Notes under the pieces: model-generated
Told to the model about the DNA's origin: nothing
What the model saw: the letters and a program-made list of their open reading frames with translations, nothing else
Database searches by the model: none
Position numbers and translations under genes: made by a program
Assembly (NCBI GenBank): GCA_036496605.1
Contig: DASXKV010000050.1
Coordinates: forward strand, 186,001-250,000
DNA: 64,000 nt
Source of the DNA: Gemmatimonadaceae bacterium
Lineage (GTDB): Bacteria; Gemmatimonadota; Gemmatimonadetes; Gemmatimonadales; Gemmatimonadaceae
Direction of reading: 5' to 3'
In this document: piece by piece, positions 55,539 through 63,537 of the stretch
Position numbering within the stretch: position 1 is the first letter of the stretch
Layout: each line of letters starts with the position of its first letter

Positions 55539-55898
55539 ATGGCACCCGACCGGCAACCCAGCCAGCGATCCGAGGTCCTCCAGGGCACCCTCGAGATGCT
55601 GACGCTGAAGCTCCTCACCGCCGAGGCCATGCACGGTTGGGGACTTTCATTGAAGCTCCGCCAGATCTCCCACGACGTCTTCGACGTCAACCAGGGGTCG
55701 CTCTACCCCGCCCTCCAACGCATGCTGCGCCGCGGCTGGATCCGCGCCGAGTGGCGCGCGAGCGACAACAATCGGCGCGCGCGCTACTACGCGATCACGC
55801 GCGAGGGCCGCCGGCAGCTGGAGGCGGAGATCGAGGACTGGGAGCGGTCGTCCGGTGCCGTGAACCGCGTGCTCCGCTACGCCTTCCAAGGGGGATGA
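55539..55898 (+). CDS. PadR-family transcriptional regulator
   Basis: A 119-aa regulator of the ADOP-linked type: EVLQGTLEMLTLKLLTAEAMHGWGLSLKLRQISHDVFDVNQGSLYPALQRMLRRGWIRAEWR..., RARYYAITREGRRQLEAE. GGAG precedes ATG 55539. No convincing inverted repeat was found in 55441-55538. It directly precedes its permease by one base. Confidence 0.94.
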   Translation: MAPDRQPSQRSEVLQGTLEMLTLKLLTAEAMHGWGLSLKLRQISHDVFDVNQGSLYPALQRMLRRGWIRAEWRASDNNRRARYYAITREGRRQLEAEIEDWERSSGAVNRVLRYAFQGG

Positions 55899-55899
55899 C

Positions 55900-58590
55900 A
55901 TGGCCTGGTATCACGAGTTGTTCTCGTCGTTCGTCGCATTGGTCGGCCGGCGACGGCAGGAGCGCGAGATGAGCGAGGAGGTGCGCTTCCATATAGAGAT
56001 GGAGACGCGCCGGAACGTCGAGGCCGGACTCTCCGAAGCGGAGGCGCGACGCCGCGCCGTACGGGACTTCGGCGGCGTCGAGCGGCACAAGGATCACGTC
56101 CGCGACGAGCGCGGAACGAGCTGGTTCTACGATGGCTGGAACGACGTACGATTCGCCGCGCGCTCGCTCCGTCGACGCGCCGGCTTCACGACGATCGCGA
56201 CGATCACGCTCGCGTTAGGCATCGGCGCGACGACGACGCTCTTCGGCGTGGTCAAGCAGGTTCTATTGACGCCGCTGCCTTACGGACAACCCGAAAGCGT
56301 CGCTGTCGTCTGGAGCGCGTGGAAAGGCTTTGACCAGACGTGGCTCTCCTACGACGAATGGGAAGGATGGAAGGCGCGTATCCCGGCGTTCCAGGACATC
56401 GCGATTTATTTCGACGGTTCATCCACGTTCGACGGAGACAACCCGGAGCGCATTCGCACCGCGAACGTGCAGATGAACGTCTTCCCGATTCTCGGCGTTC
56501 GTCCAATTATCGGACGCAACTTTACTGCCGATGAGGATCGACCCAACGGACCAAGCGCCGTGATCCTGGGCAACGCGCTCTGGCAGCGGCGCTTCGGCGG
56601 GGACCCCTCCGTGATTGGGCGCAAGGTCCAGATCTCGGGTCAAACGTACACGGTCGTGGGCGTCATGCCTAACGGCTTCCGCTTGCCGATCGACTTCGGC
56701 GGCAGCGGGCCGAGCGAGGCGTGGTTCCCTCTCGCGACCGACGCGGCAGCGCAGGGAGCCGTGCCCGGGCCCGAATTCCCGAAGACTGGAGCGAACCACG
56801 GCTTCTATGCGGTCGCGCGCTTGGCGCCGGGCGCCACCGCCGCGACGGCGAACGGCCAGCTGCGAAGTGTCGTCGCCGAGCTCGAGAAATGGGGCTACAT
56901 GGCGAACGTTGGTTTCCACGCGTACGCGGTGCCAGTGGAAGAGCAGATTACCGGCCGCGTGCGGCCGGTCCTGCTGGTTGTCTTCGGTGCGGTCGGATTC
57001 GTGCTGCTGATCGCGTGCGCGAACGTCGCTGGCCTCCTACTCGTACGCGGCGAGTCGCGCAAACGCGAGTTGGCGGTCCGCGTCGCCCTCGGCGCCGGGT
57101 CGCAGCGCCTAACGCGGCTATTGCTCGCGGAGAGCGGAGTGCTTGCGGCACTGGGCGCGACGCTGGGTATCGGTCTCGCCACGTTAGGCGTGCGTCTCAT
57201 TCGCGCCAGCGCCCCCACATCTTTGCCGCGCGTCGCCGAGACGACGCTCGACTGGGGCGTGCTGACGTTCGCGTTGGTGGTCGCGGTCGTCGCCGCGCTA
57301 TTGGCCGGTATTATCCCAGCACTACAGGCGACGCACCTCGCGCCTGCAGTTGAGCTCAAGGAGGGCGGTCGCGGCGCGACGACCAGTCGCGCGCGGCTCC
57401 GGTGGCGTCAATCGCTCGTGGCGACGGAAGTCGCCCTCGCCGTGGTGCTCGTCGTGGCCGCGGGGCTGATGATTCGCAGCGTACGCAACCTGCTTGCGAT
57501 CGACGCCGGCTTTCGGCCTGATGGCGTGCTAACGATGCGCATCTCGACGCCGTCGACGTTCTATCCGGACTCGGTGCGCGTCGCTGCATTCTGGGACGAG
57601 CTGCAGCGGCGCGTTGCTGCAGTGCCAGGCGTCAGGCGGGTCGGTGCGGTGCGTCTGTTGCCGCTGGCGACCGAGATGGGCGACTGGGACGTGCAGGTCG
57701 AAGGCTACACGCCGCCGCCTAACCAGGGCACGCCTGGCGACTGGCAGATCGTGACGCCTGGATATTTCCAGGCGATGGGACTCACGTTGCGCGAGGGCCG
57801 CGTGTTCGAGGCGCGCGACGATATGGCAGGTTCGTTGGCGTTGATCGTCAACCGCACCTTCACGGAGCGGTATCTGGCGGGCCGTCACGCGCTCGGTACG
57901 CGTGTGCGGATCGGCGCTACCGACACGACGAAGTGGTACACGATCGTCGGCGTCGTGGACGACGTGCACCACAATACGCTGGTCGGTAAGGTGAAGCCCG
58001 AGTTCTACGCGACGCTCGCGCAGTTCGCCGTGGCCCCGGGGAGCACGCGGCGCAGCATGAGCCTCGTAGTACGCACGGACGGCGATCCGACGACACTCGT
58101 CGCACCGGTGCGTTCGGTCGTGAAACAGCTCGATGCTCGGTTGCCCGTCTCCGAGATCCGGACGATGCGCACCATCGTCAATTCGGCGATCGGTGGTCCG
58201 CGCTTCGCGATGGGCGCGCTGGGGCTGTTCGGCGTATTGGCGCTCGCGTTATCGGCGATCGGAATCTTCGGGATCGTGTCGCAGGTCGTCGCGTCGCGCG
58301 AGCACGAGTTCGCGATTCGATCCGCGTTAGGCGCGACTCCGCGAGAGCTGGTCGGTTTGAGTCTGAAGACAGTCGTTCGTCAGGCTCTGGCGGGGCTCGC
58401 GGTCGGAATCGTGATCGCGCTGTTGTTCACGCGGGCGATGACGTCGATGCTGCAGGGCGTGACGCCGACGGATCCATGGACGTTCGCCGCGGTGGTGGTT
58501 GTGACTGGATTGGTCGCGATCGCGGCGAGCGTGGGTCCGGCGCGTCGCGCGGGAAAGGCGGATCCGGCGAGGGTGTTGGGGAGTTCCTAG
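55900..58590 (+). CDS. ADOP-type orphan ABC permease, PadR-linked
   Basis: An 896-aa permease: N-terminal helical part (REMSEEVRFHIEMETRRNVEAGLSEAEARRRAVRDFGG), membrane helix (IATITLALGIGATTTLFGVVKQV), MacB-like domain, first FtsX module (LLIACANVAGLLLVRGESRKRELAVRVALGAGS) and a second near the end (GIFGIVSQVVASREHEFAIRSALGATPRE), ending AGKADPARVLGSS. GGGGG precedes ATG 55900. No ATPase nearby. Confidence 0.93.
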   Translation: MAWYHELFSSFVALVGRRRQEREMSEEVRFHIEMETRRNVEAGLSEAEARRRAVRDFGGVERHKDHVRDERGTSWFYDGWNDVRFAARSLRRRAGFTTIATITLALGIGATTTLFGVVKQVLLTPLPYGQPESVAVVWSAWKGFDQTWLSYDEWEGWKARIPAFQDIAIYFDGSSTFDGDNPERIRTANVQMNVFPILGVRPIIGRNFTADEDRPNGPSAVILGNALWQRRFGGDPSVIGRKVQISGQTYTVVGVMPNGFRLPIDFGGSGPSEAWFPLATDAAAQGAVPGPEFPKTGANHGFYAVARLAPGATAATANGQLRSVVAELEKWGYMANVGFHAYAVPVEEQITGRVRPVLLVVFGAVGFVLLIACANVAGLLLVRGESRKRELAVRVALGAGSQRLTRLLLAESGVLAALGATLGIGLATLGVRLIRASAPTSLPRVAETTLDWGVLTFALVVAVVAALLAGIIPALQATHLAPAVELKEGGRGATTSRARLRWRQSLVATEVALAVVLVVAAGLMIRSVRNLLAIDAGFRPDGVLTMRISTPSTFYPDSVRVAAFWDELQRRVAAVPGVRRVGAVRLLPLATEMGDWDVQVEGYTPPPNQGTPGDWQIVTPGYFQAMGLTLREGRVFEARDDMAGSLALIVNRTFTERYLAGRHALGTRVRIGATDTTKWYTIVGVVDDVHHNTLVGKVKPEFYATLAQFAVAPGSTRRSMSLVVRTDGDPTTLVAPVRSVVKQLDARLPVSEIRTMRTIVNSAIGGPRFAMGALGLFGVLALALSAIGIFGIVSQVVASREHEFAIRSALGATPRELVGLSLKTVVRQALAGLAVGIVIALLFTRAMTSMLQGVTPTDPWTFAAVVVVTGLVAIAASVGPARRAGKADPARVLGSS

Positions 58591-58600
58591 GACGGTTGGC

Positions 58601-58659
58601 GTCCTGAGCGAAGGATCTTCGTCGCTTGGGCTGCTCGAGGGCAGGTCGCTCAGGATGAC
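58601..58659. repeat. REP-like inverted repeat after the permease gene
   Basis: GTCCTGAGCGAAGGATC at the left and GTCGCTCAGGATGAC at the right, separated by about 27 nt. Related to the copies at 19744, 47867 and 53716. It lies 10 nt past the permease stop, where a terminator is expected. Confidence 0.75.
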
Positions 58660-58749
58660 GCTCCGCCACCAGGACCTGTAGAGATCTCGACCGCGGGCTT
58701 TCAGTCCGACGGTATACTGGCAAACTTCGTAGCAGTGCTGGTCGGGACC

Positions 58750-59109
58750 TCAGAATTGCAATAACGCGTGCGTCATCAGACAATCGAAGCAGAAAAAGAC
58801 ATAGAGCATTCCGACGTCGGCAAACATGTAGTGCTGCTGTTGAGAGAGACTGCTGACTGCGTGCGGATTTGTCGCATCGTTATGCTCTATTGAGTCGATC
58901 TGCGCGACAAACGGCATCCGCTTCCGACATTTATTGCAGCTTGGCGTTCCGTCGTATTGTTGCCAATCGGGCTTCCCGCCGAGTTTGCTCCTCTGGCCGA
59001 GCGCGTAACGGTCCACCGCGGGCTTTCCTTCCGGCGGCCGTGAAAAGGACATCGTGTACTCGCGCAGCGTCTTTGGTTTTGGGCGCGAAGCGCGGGGGAT
59101 TCGTTTCAT
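58750..59109 (-). CDS. hypothetical protein with cysteine pairs, DUF1963-like C-terminal segment
   Basis: A 119-aa protein (possibly shorter, from 59052). The part GGKPDWQQYDGTPSCNKCRKRMPFVAQIDSIEHND followed by QQHYMFADVGMLYVFFCFDC resembles the end of YwqG/DUF1963 proteins and carries two CxxC pairs likely to bind zinc. The N-terminal half of a full DUF1963 protein is missing, so it could be a truncated gene. Confidence 0.55.
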   Translation of the reverse strand: MKRIPRASRPKPKTLREYTMSFSRPPEGKPAVDRYALGQRSKLGGKPDWQQYDGTPSCNKCRKRMPFVAQIDSIEHNDATNPHAVSSLSQQQHYMFADVGMLYVFFCFDCLMTHALLQF

Positions 59110-59476
59110 AATCGAACCACTGTAAGCAGCAAAGATCTCGACCGTCCGCCGTCAGTACAACAGTACTGAGTACGAAGTATTGAGTTGCGAACCTACTAGA
59201 TGTTAGCTCATTTGCGAGCCGACGCATTGCCTCAGAGTGTCGAGCGACAGCAGGAGCGGGCCACAATGACGATAGGGTGTACGGATTCAACGGATGCAGC
59301 TGATCTGAACCGCTCGCTCCTCGTGCCGAGCGGCTCCGCTCGTAACGAGCCCGGACGATGCTTTGTGACGACCTCGGGATGTCCCACGAACCTGACAAGG
59401 CGTCGATATTCGATCGGTGTGCTGATAACGAAGCATCGTCACGGCTCGTGGTGGAGCGGAGTTTCAGGCGCCACCA

Positions 59477-59490
59477 GAACGGATCCGTTC
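59477..59490. promoter_or_regulatory. 14-bp perfect palindrome upstream of the carrier-protein operon
   Basis: GAACGGATCCGTTC is perfectly palindromic; GATCCGTT recurs at 59492-59499 and GGATCCGTA at 59509-59517. The cluster suggests a regulator-binding region, about 190 nt upstream of the operon. Confidence 0.35.
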
Positions 59491-59584
59491 AGATCCGTTG
59501 AATCGGTCGGATCCGTACACCCTCTCGTCATTGTGGCCAGATTGGTCATCTCCGCTCGTCACGACGCCGAAATGCAAGGCCGGC

Positions 59585-59599
59585 CTACGTAATACGTAG
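59585..59599. promoter_or_regulatory. CTACGTA-A-TACGTAG inverted repeat, operator candidate
   Basis: A 7-bp perfect inverted repeat with one central base, 80 nt before the first gene of the operon. CTACGT occurs again at 59607-59612. Position and symmetry fit an operator; the regulator is unknown. Confidence 0.4.
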
Positions 59600-59678
59600 C
59601 ACCCGACTACGTCATTCGCCGGATTAGGCTAGCCCGGCCCAACCGACATTCTGCAGCTGTCCTCATCCGGGAAGCAGA

Positions 59679-60356
59679 ATGCCGAACGCCACTCGAAAAG
59701 AGAGCGCGCCCTACTCGCTCGCCTTCGCCACCAGCGAGGCTGCGTCGCTGCGCGCGCTCACGCTTCGCGAACGGCGTGACCATGCCCGGCTCGCTCACGA
59801 GCCGCGGCAGCGCGATTGGCTCGCCGGGCGGTTAGCGGCCAAGCGAGCAGTCGGCGCGTTTCTGTGCACATCCCTGCCCCTGCACCACATCGAGCTCGAA
59901 TCGCAGACTGGCGCCGCGCCACGGTGTCTCGTGCGCAACGACCTCATCGAGCCGTGGACACTCGCGCCACTCCTGCTCTCCATCGCGCACCGAGATGGCA
60001 TCGCGATCGCCGCGGCGTCGAATCCGTCGACGCGTATCGGCGTCGACATCGAGTGCGCGGGCGAAATCGACACGGAGCAACATCGATACTTCCTCGCGCC
60101 GAGCGAGCTTGCAGACACGAAACGACTCGGCGCAACCCTGATCTGGGTGCTCAAGGAAGCCTTCTGGAAGGCGCTCGGGTTGAGCCAGGCGCTCGCCTTC
60201 ACCTCGGTGCAACTGGCCTTTTTCCATGGCACCGGCACACTCGCGGGTGCGTGGGTCGAGAGACGTTGGATTCGTGCGCACGCACGGCGCGTGCGCCTTC
60301 GGACACGACCCGAGCTCGTCGCCGCCGTCGTCACCATCGACGAGGAGCCGCGATGA
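59679..60356 (+). CDS. 4'-phosphopantetheinyl transferase (Sfp-type)
   Basis: Converts apo carrier proteins to the holo form by attaching phosphopantetheine from CoA. The 225-aa protein shows all motifs: LSIAHRDGIAIAA (S101-H104), IGVDIE (121-125, metal-binding Asp and Glu) and WVLKEAFWKALG (W156, K159, E160, K164). Preceded by GGGAAG. First gene of a six-gene operon; its stop overlaps the next start as ATGA. The likely target is the small carrier protein four genes on. Confidence 0.93.
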   Translation: MPNATRKESAPYSLAFATSEAASLRALTLRERRDHARLAHEPRQRDWLAGRLAAKRAVGAFLCTSLPLHHIELESQTGAAPRCLVRNDLIEPWTLAPLLLSIAHRDGIAIAAASNPSTRIGVDIECAGEIDTEQHRYFLAPSELADTKRLGATLIWVLKEAFWKALGLSQALAFTSVQLAFFHGTGTLAGAWVERRWIRAHARRVRLRTRPELVAAVVTIDEEPR

Positions 60357-61321
60357 ACAACACATCCATCGGCATCCGCGGCATCGCCTACGCACTCCCC
60401 GCCTCGCGGCGCTCGTTGAGTGAGCTCGAAACACTCGGCAAGCTCCGCAGCGAACCGGAGTTGCTCGAGCAGTTCGGCTTCGCGCAGGTGTGCGTGGCCG
60501 AGGAAGAAACCCCGTACGCCCTGGCACTCGAGGCAGCGTCGACGTTGCTGTGCGAGCATAACGTGAAGCCGGAGAGTGTGGACGTTCTCATCTACTGCGG
60601 CACGCCGGCGGTGGCGTTCTCGCGCGGCGGCAGCGTCGCCGCGGCGGCGAACGACATCGCCACGACGCGCCGCTTCCGCTATCCATCGACCCGGTTGCAA
60701 TACGACCTCGGCCTCGCCTGCGCATCGACTCTTGCGCTGGATCAGCTCGCGTGTACGTCGCTATTCGCCAGTGTGCGCATGGCGCGCGCCCTGATCCAGT
60801 CTGGCGACGCGCGACGCGTGCTCTGCGTGTCGGCTGAGTTCTTTCCGGAGCGGGCCGGCCGCGAGGCGATTTATAACTGCACGGCCGACGCCGCGTGCGC
60901 GGTGCTCGTCGAGGCGGGCGCGGACTGCAATCGGATCCTCGCGTCGGCGCAGACCACCAAGGGATACTACTGGGACGCCGACTCGATGCCTAACGAAATA
61001 GTCGCGTCCTACTTTCCGACGGCGGCGTACGTCATCAGTGACGTCCTGCGCCGCGCGGGATGGCGGGCGAGCGACGTCTCGCTCGTCATCCCGCACAACG
61101 TGAACGTTCGCAGCTGGGAGATTCTCGTCGGCCTCACCGGCATCGCCGAGGCTCGGCTCTGGTGTCGCAACGTCGCACGCATCGGCCACACGCTCGCCGG
61201 CGACAACTTCATCAACCTGCGCGACGCCACCGATGACGGCAGCGTGAAACGCGGTGACCGCCTGTTGCTCTTCTCATACGGCTACGGCGCGCACTGGACC
61301 GCGCTCGCCCTGGAGGCATGA
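60353..61321 (+). CDS. KAS III-like 3-oxoacyl-ACP synthase family protein
   Basis: A 322-aa thiolase-fold condensing enzyme. Catalytic residues are all present: Cys123 in GLACAST, His248 in VIPHNV, Asn285 in GDNFINL. The N-terminal region (GIRGIAYALPASRRSLSELE) and FGFAQVCVAEEETPYALALEAA resemble FabH relatives used in secondary metabolism rather than the housekeeping FabH. Expected reaction: joining a starter acyl group to a carrier-bound unit, or acyl transfer. Starts at ATG 60353 within the PPTase stop. Confidence 0.92.
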   Translation: MNNTSIGIRGIAYALPASRRSLSELETLGKLRSEPELLEQFGFAQVCVAEEETPYALALEAASTLLCEHNVKPESVDVLIYCGTPAVAFSRGGSVAAAANDIATTRRFRYPSTRLQYDLGLACASTLALDQLACTSLFASVRMARALIQSGDARRVLCVSAEFFPERAGREAIYNCTADAACAVLVEAGADCNRILASAQTTKGYYWDADSMPNEIVASYFPTAAYVISDVLRRAGWRASDVSLVIPHNVNVRSWEILVGLTGIAEARLWCRNVARIGHTLAGDNFINLRDATDDGSVKRGDRLLLFSYGYGAHWTALALEA

Positions 61322-62388
61322 CCATGCGCCCAGAGCGTTCGATCCTGATCACCGGTGCCACGGGCTTGCTGGGGCGAGAGGTTCTTGGCCGCCTCCTCGC
61401 CTCCGATCCGCGCCTCCGGGCGTACGCGCTCGCGCGCGACCCCCGAGGGCTGGCGTCCGATGCGCGCGTCGTGCCCGTGGTCGGCGACCTGCGCGCCGAT
61501 GGACTCGCCCTGTCGCCTAACGACCGCGATGCGATTCGGCGTGACGTCTCGGCAATCATCCATATCGCTGCCGACACCACCTTCTCGGCGCCGCTCGATC
61601 GCGCGCGCAGCGTGAATACTCGAGGGACCGCTCGCGTGCTCGAGCTCGCGAACGAATGCGCGTCGGCGGTACACGTGGCGTATGTGAGCACGGCATTTGT
61701 CGCCGGGCGGCGCACAGGCCCGATCGCCGAGGTTGCCAGCTGCGCGACGAGCTGGGTGAATGCATACGAGCAATCGAAGCATGAAGCAGAAACGCTCGTG
61801 CGCGAACAGGCCGCGAGTTGGATGATTCTTCGCTCGAGCACCGTCGTCTGCGACGACGCGAGCGGGCGCGTGACGCAGGTGAACGCTGTGCACCGCGCAC
61901 TGCGGTTGTATCACCACGGTCTGGCCGCGATGATGCCGGGCGTCCCCGATTCGAGCGTCGATGCCGTCACGGCCGATTCCGTCGCAGACGCGATCGCACG
62001 GCTCGCTCTCCGCTCCGACGTGGCCGGCGAGACGGTGCACCTGTGCGCCGGTGATGGCGCGCTCCCGCTCGACGAACTGCTCGACATCACGTACGCGCGC
62101 TGGGCCCAGCATCCCGAATGGCGGCGTCGGCGCGTCGCGCGTCCCGTCGTTGCCGATCTCGCCACCTACACGTTGTTCGAACGGACGATCGAGCAGGTCG
62201 GTGACGCTTCACTGAGGCGCCTGACGCGTGCCCTGTCACACTTCGTGCCTCAGCTCGCGCTCCCCAAGCGCTTCCAGACGACAAACGCCGAACGACTCCT
62301 CGGGCATAGGGCACCACCAGTGCGCGCCTTCTGGCTGCCGATGATCGACAATCTCGTCGCGCGGCACTCGATTCGGAGGGCCGCGTGA
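61318..62388 (+). CDS. NAD(P)-dependent thioester-reductase-like SDR protein
   Basis: An extended short-chain dehydrogenase of 356 aa in the NAD_binding_4/thioester reductase group. GATGLLG (13-19) binds the cofactor; STAFV (124-128) and Y150-x-x-x-K154 (NAYEQSK) form the catalytic set. Members reduce carrier- or CoA-bound acyl thioesters to aldehydes or alcohols. It has no adenylation or carrier domain of its own, so it would act on the separate carrier protein. ATG 61318 overlaps the upstream stop; an ATG at 61324 is also possible. Confidence 0.88.
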   Translation: MTMRPERSILITGATGLLGREVLGRLLASDPRLRAYALARDPRGLASDARVVPVVGDLRADGLALSPNDRDAIRRDVSAIIHIAADTTFSAPLDRARSVNTRGTARVLELANECASAVHVAYVSTAFVAGRRTGPIAEVASCATSWVNAYEQSKHEAETLVREQAASWMILRSSTVVCDDASGRVTQVNAVHRALRLYHHGLAAMMPGVPDSSVDAVTADSVADAIARLALRSDVAGETVHLCAGDGALPLDELLDITYARWAQHPEWRRRRVARPVVADLATYTLFERTIEQVGDASLRRLTRALSHFVPQLALPKRFQTTNAERLLGHRAPPVRAFWLPMIDNLVARHSIRRAA

Positions 62389-62642
62389 GTATGGCAATGT
62401 TCGTGTCGCGCACCGTGGATTGGGTCAATCGGACGCTCGTTCCACCAGGCGTTACCGTCGATGCCGACACGCCACTCTTCGCGAACGGGCTGATCAACTC
62501 GATTCGCATTCTCAAGCTCATCGCCTGGACGGAGCACGCGCTCGGGATCCGCATTCCGGACACTCAGATTCGCATGGATTACTTTCGCACGGTGCGCCGC
62601 ATCGCCGAGACCTTCGCTGGAGACTCCGATGTGGCCGCGTGA
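62385..62642 (+). CDS. small acyl/aminoacyl carrier protein
   Basis: An 85-aa carrier protein: helix 1 (MFVSRTVDWVNRTL), loop, then the attachment site LFANGLINSIRILKLI. The phosphopantetheine serine is Ser39, in Asn-Ser-Ile rather than the usual Asp-Ser-Leu. Helix 3 (IRMDYFRTVRRIAETF) follows. Starts at GTG 62385 (or ATG 62391), overlapping the reductase stop. Carrier proteins beside amino acid:[CP] ligases deviate from standard ACPs, and this one adjoins such a ligase. Probably the substrate of both PPTase and ligase. Confidence 0.9.
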   Translation: MSMAMFVSRTVDWVNRTLVPPGVTVDADTPLFANGLINSIRILKLIAWTEHALGIRIPDTQIRMDYFRTVRRIAETFAGDSDVAA

Positions 62643-63537
62643 GGCAGTCATCAGGGTACTGCGTGCCCGTGGTGAGCTGTGGGACATTGCGCCCGGCGTG
62701 ACCGTGCTTCGGGGCGATGCCGCGACCTTGCTTCGCGCGCTCGAGCGCGCAATCGGCGCACTGTGTGGCGTCGAGACCAGCGATGATTGGCGTGTGCCAC
62801 CGGCGATCGACTTCGCGACACTCGCGCGCGCGGACTATTTCGCATCCTTCCCGCAATGGTTGACGCTCGCGTCGCATCTGAGCGACGATCCCGATGTACT
62901 GCGCAATGTCGCCGAGCATAACGAGCTGAGTGGTGCCGTGGCGCCGGCGCGCCTCGCACTCAACCCGGCGGTCTGTTATCACGTTTACGCTGCGCTCGCG
63001 GGCGATATCATCAATGCTCCGAAGATCGTGACAGCGCAATCCGAGTGCTGGCGGCACGAGGGCGGCCGACACGTACCGCTCGAGCGAGGATGGGCCTTCA
63101 CGATGCGCGAGGTGGTGTGCGTCGGCAGCGACGAGGACGCGCGCGCCTTCCTCGAACGATCGGTCGAGCGCGTTGGTGATCTCGCACGCACGCTCGAACT
63201 GGACGCGACGGTCGAGGTCGCGACCGACCCCTTCTTCGCGCCAGTCGCGCGAGCGAAGCTGCTGCTCCAGCAGATGAAGGAGCTCAAGCGCGAGCTTCTC
63301 TTGCCGGTGAGTCCGCAGGCGCGCATTGCCGCGTCCTCGTTCAACCTGCACGACACCTTCTTCGGCGAGAGCTTCGACATCCGGCTCGCCAATGGACGGC
63401 CTGCGACGAGCGCCTGCGTCGCATTCGGTCTCGAGCGCTGGCTCCTCGCCATTCTCGTTAGGTACGGGCCCGATGCGGCACGGTGGCCGGCCATTCCATT
63501 ATCGATCGGCGACCTCGCCGAGGCACGACATGGCTGA
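62629..63537 (+). CDS. amino acid:[carrier protein] ligase (seryl-tRNA-synthetase-like)
   Basis: A 302-aa class II aminoacyl-tRNA-synthetase homologue without the tRNA-binding arm. Motif 2 is CWRHEGG...AFTMREVVCVG; motif 3 is FGLERW (267-271). Zinc ligands of this family appear as C116 (PAVCYHV), E161 (MREVV) and C263 (SACVAFGLER), with the same spacing as in the characterised Bradyrhizobium enzyme (C131, E176, C279). The family activates glycine or alanine with ATP and loads it on a carrier protein, not tRNA. The gene overlaps the carrier protein gene by 14 nt. Confidence 0.9.
   Translation: MWPREAVIRVLRARGELWDIAPGVTVLRGDAATLLRALERAIGALCGVETSDDWRVPPAIDFATLARADYFASFPQWLTLASHLSDDPDVLRNVAEHNELSGAVAPARLALNPAVCYHVYAALAGDIINAPKIVTAQSECWRHEGGRHVPLERGWAFTMREVVCVGSDEDARAFLERSVERVGDLARTLELDATVEVATDPFFAPVARAKLLLQQMKELKRELLLPVSPQARIAASSFNLHDTFFGESFDIRLANGRPATSACVAFGLERWLLAILVRYGPDAARWPAIPLSIGDLAEARHG

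Larger units (their letters stand above)
59111..59678. other. intergenic region, no gene seen, short repeats
   Basis: A stretch of 568 bases with no convincing coding frame. It contains four diverged 7-bp repeats (AGTACTG, AGTACGA, AGTATTG, AGTTGCG) at 59162-59189. It also holds two small palindromes described separately. Its downstream end must carry the promoter of the six-gene operon starting at 59679. Confidence 0.6.

Noticed and set aside
58931-59398. 155-aa minus-strand frame overlapping the DUF1963-like gene
   Set aside because: Lacks recognisable domain content beyond a short stretch, and the other frame holds the paired cysteines; treated as shadow.
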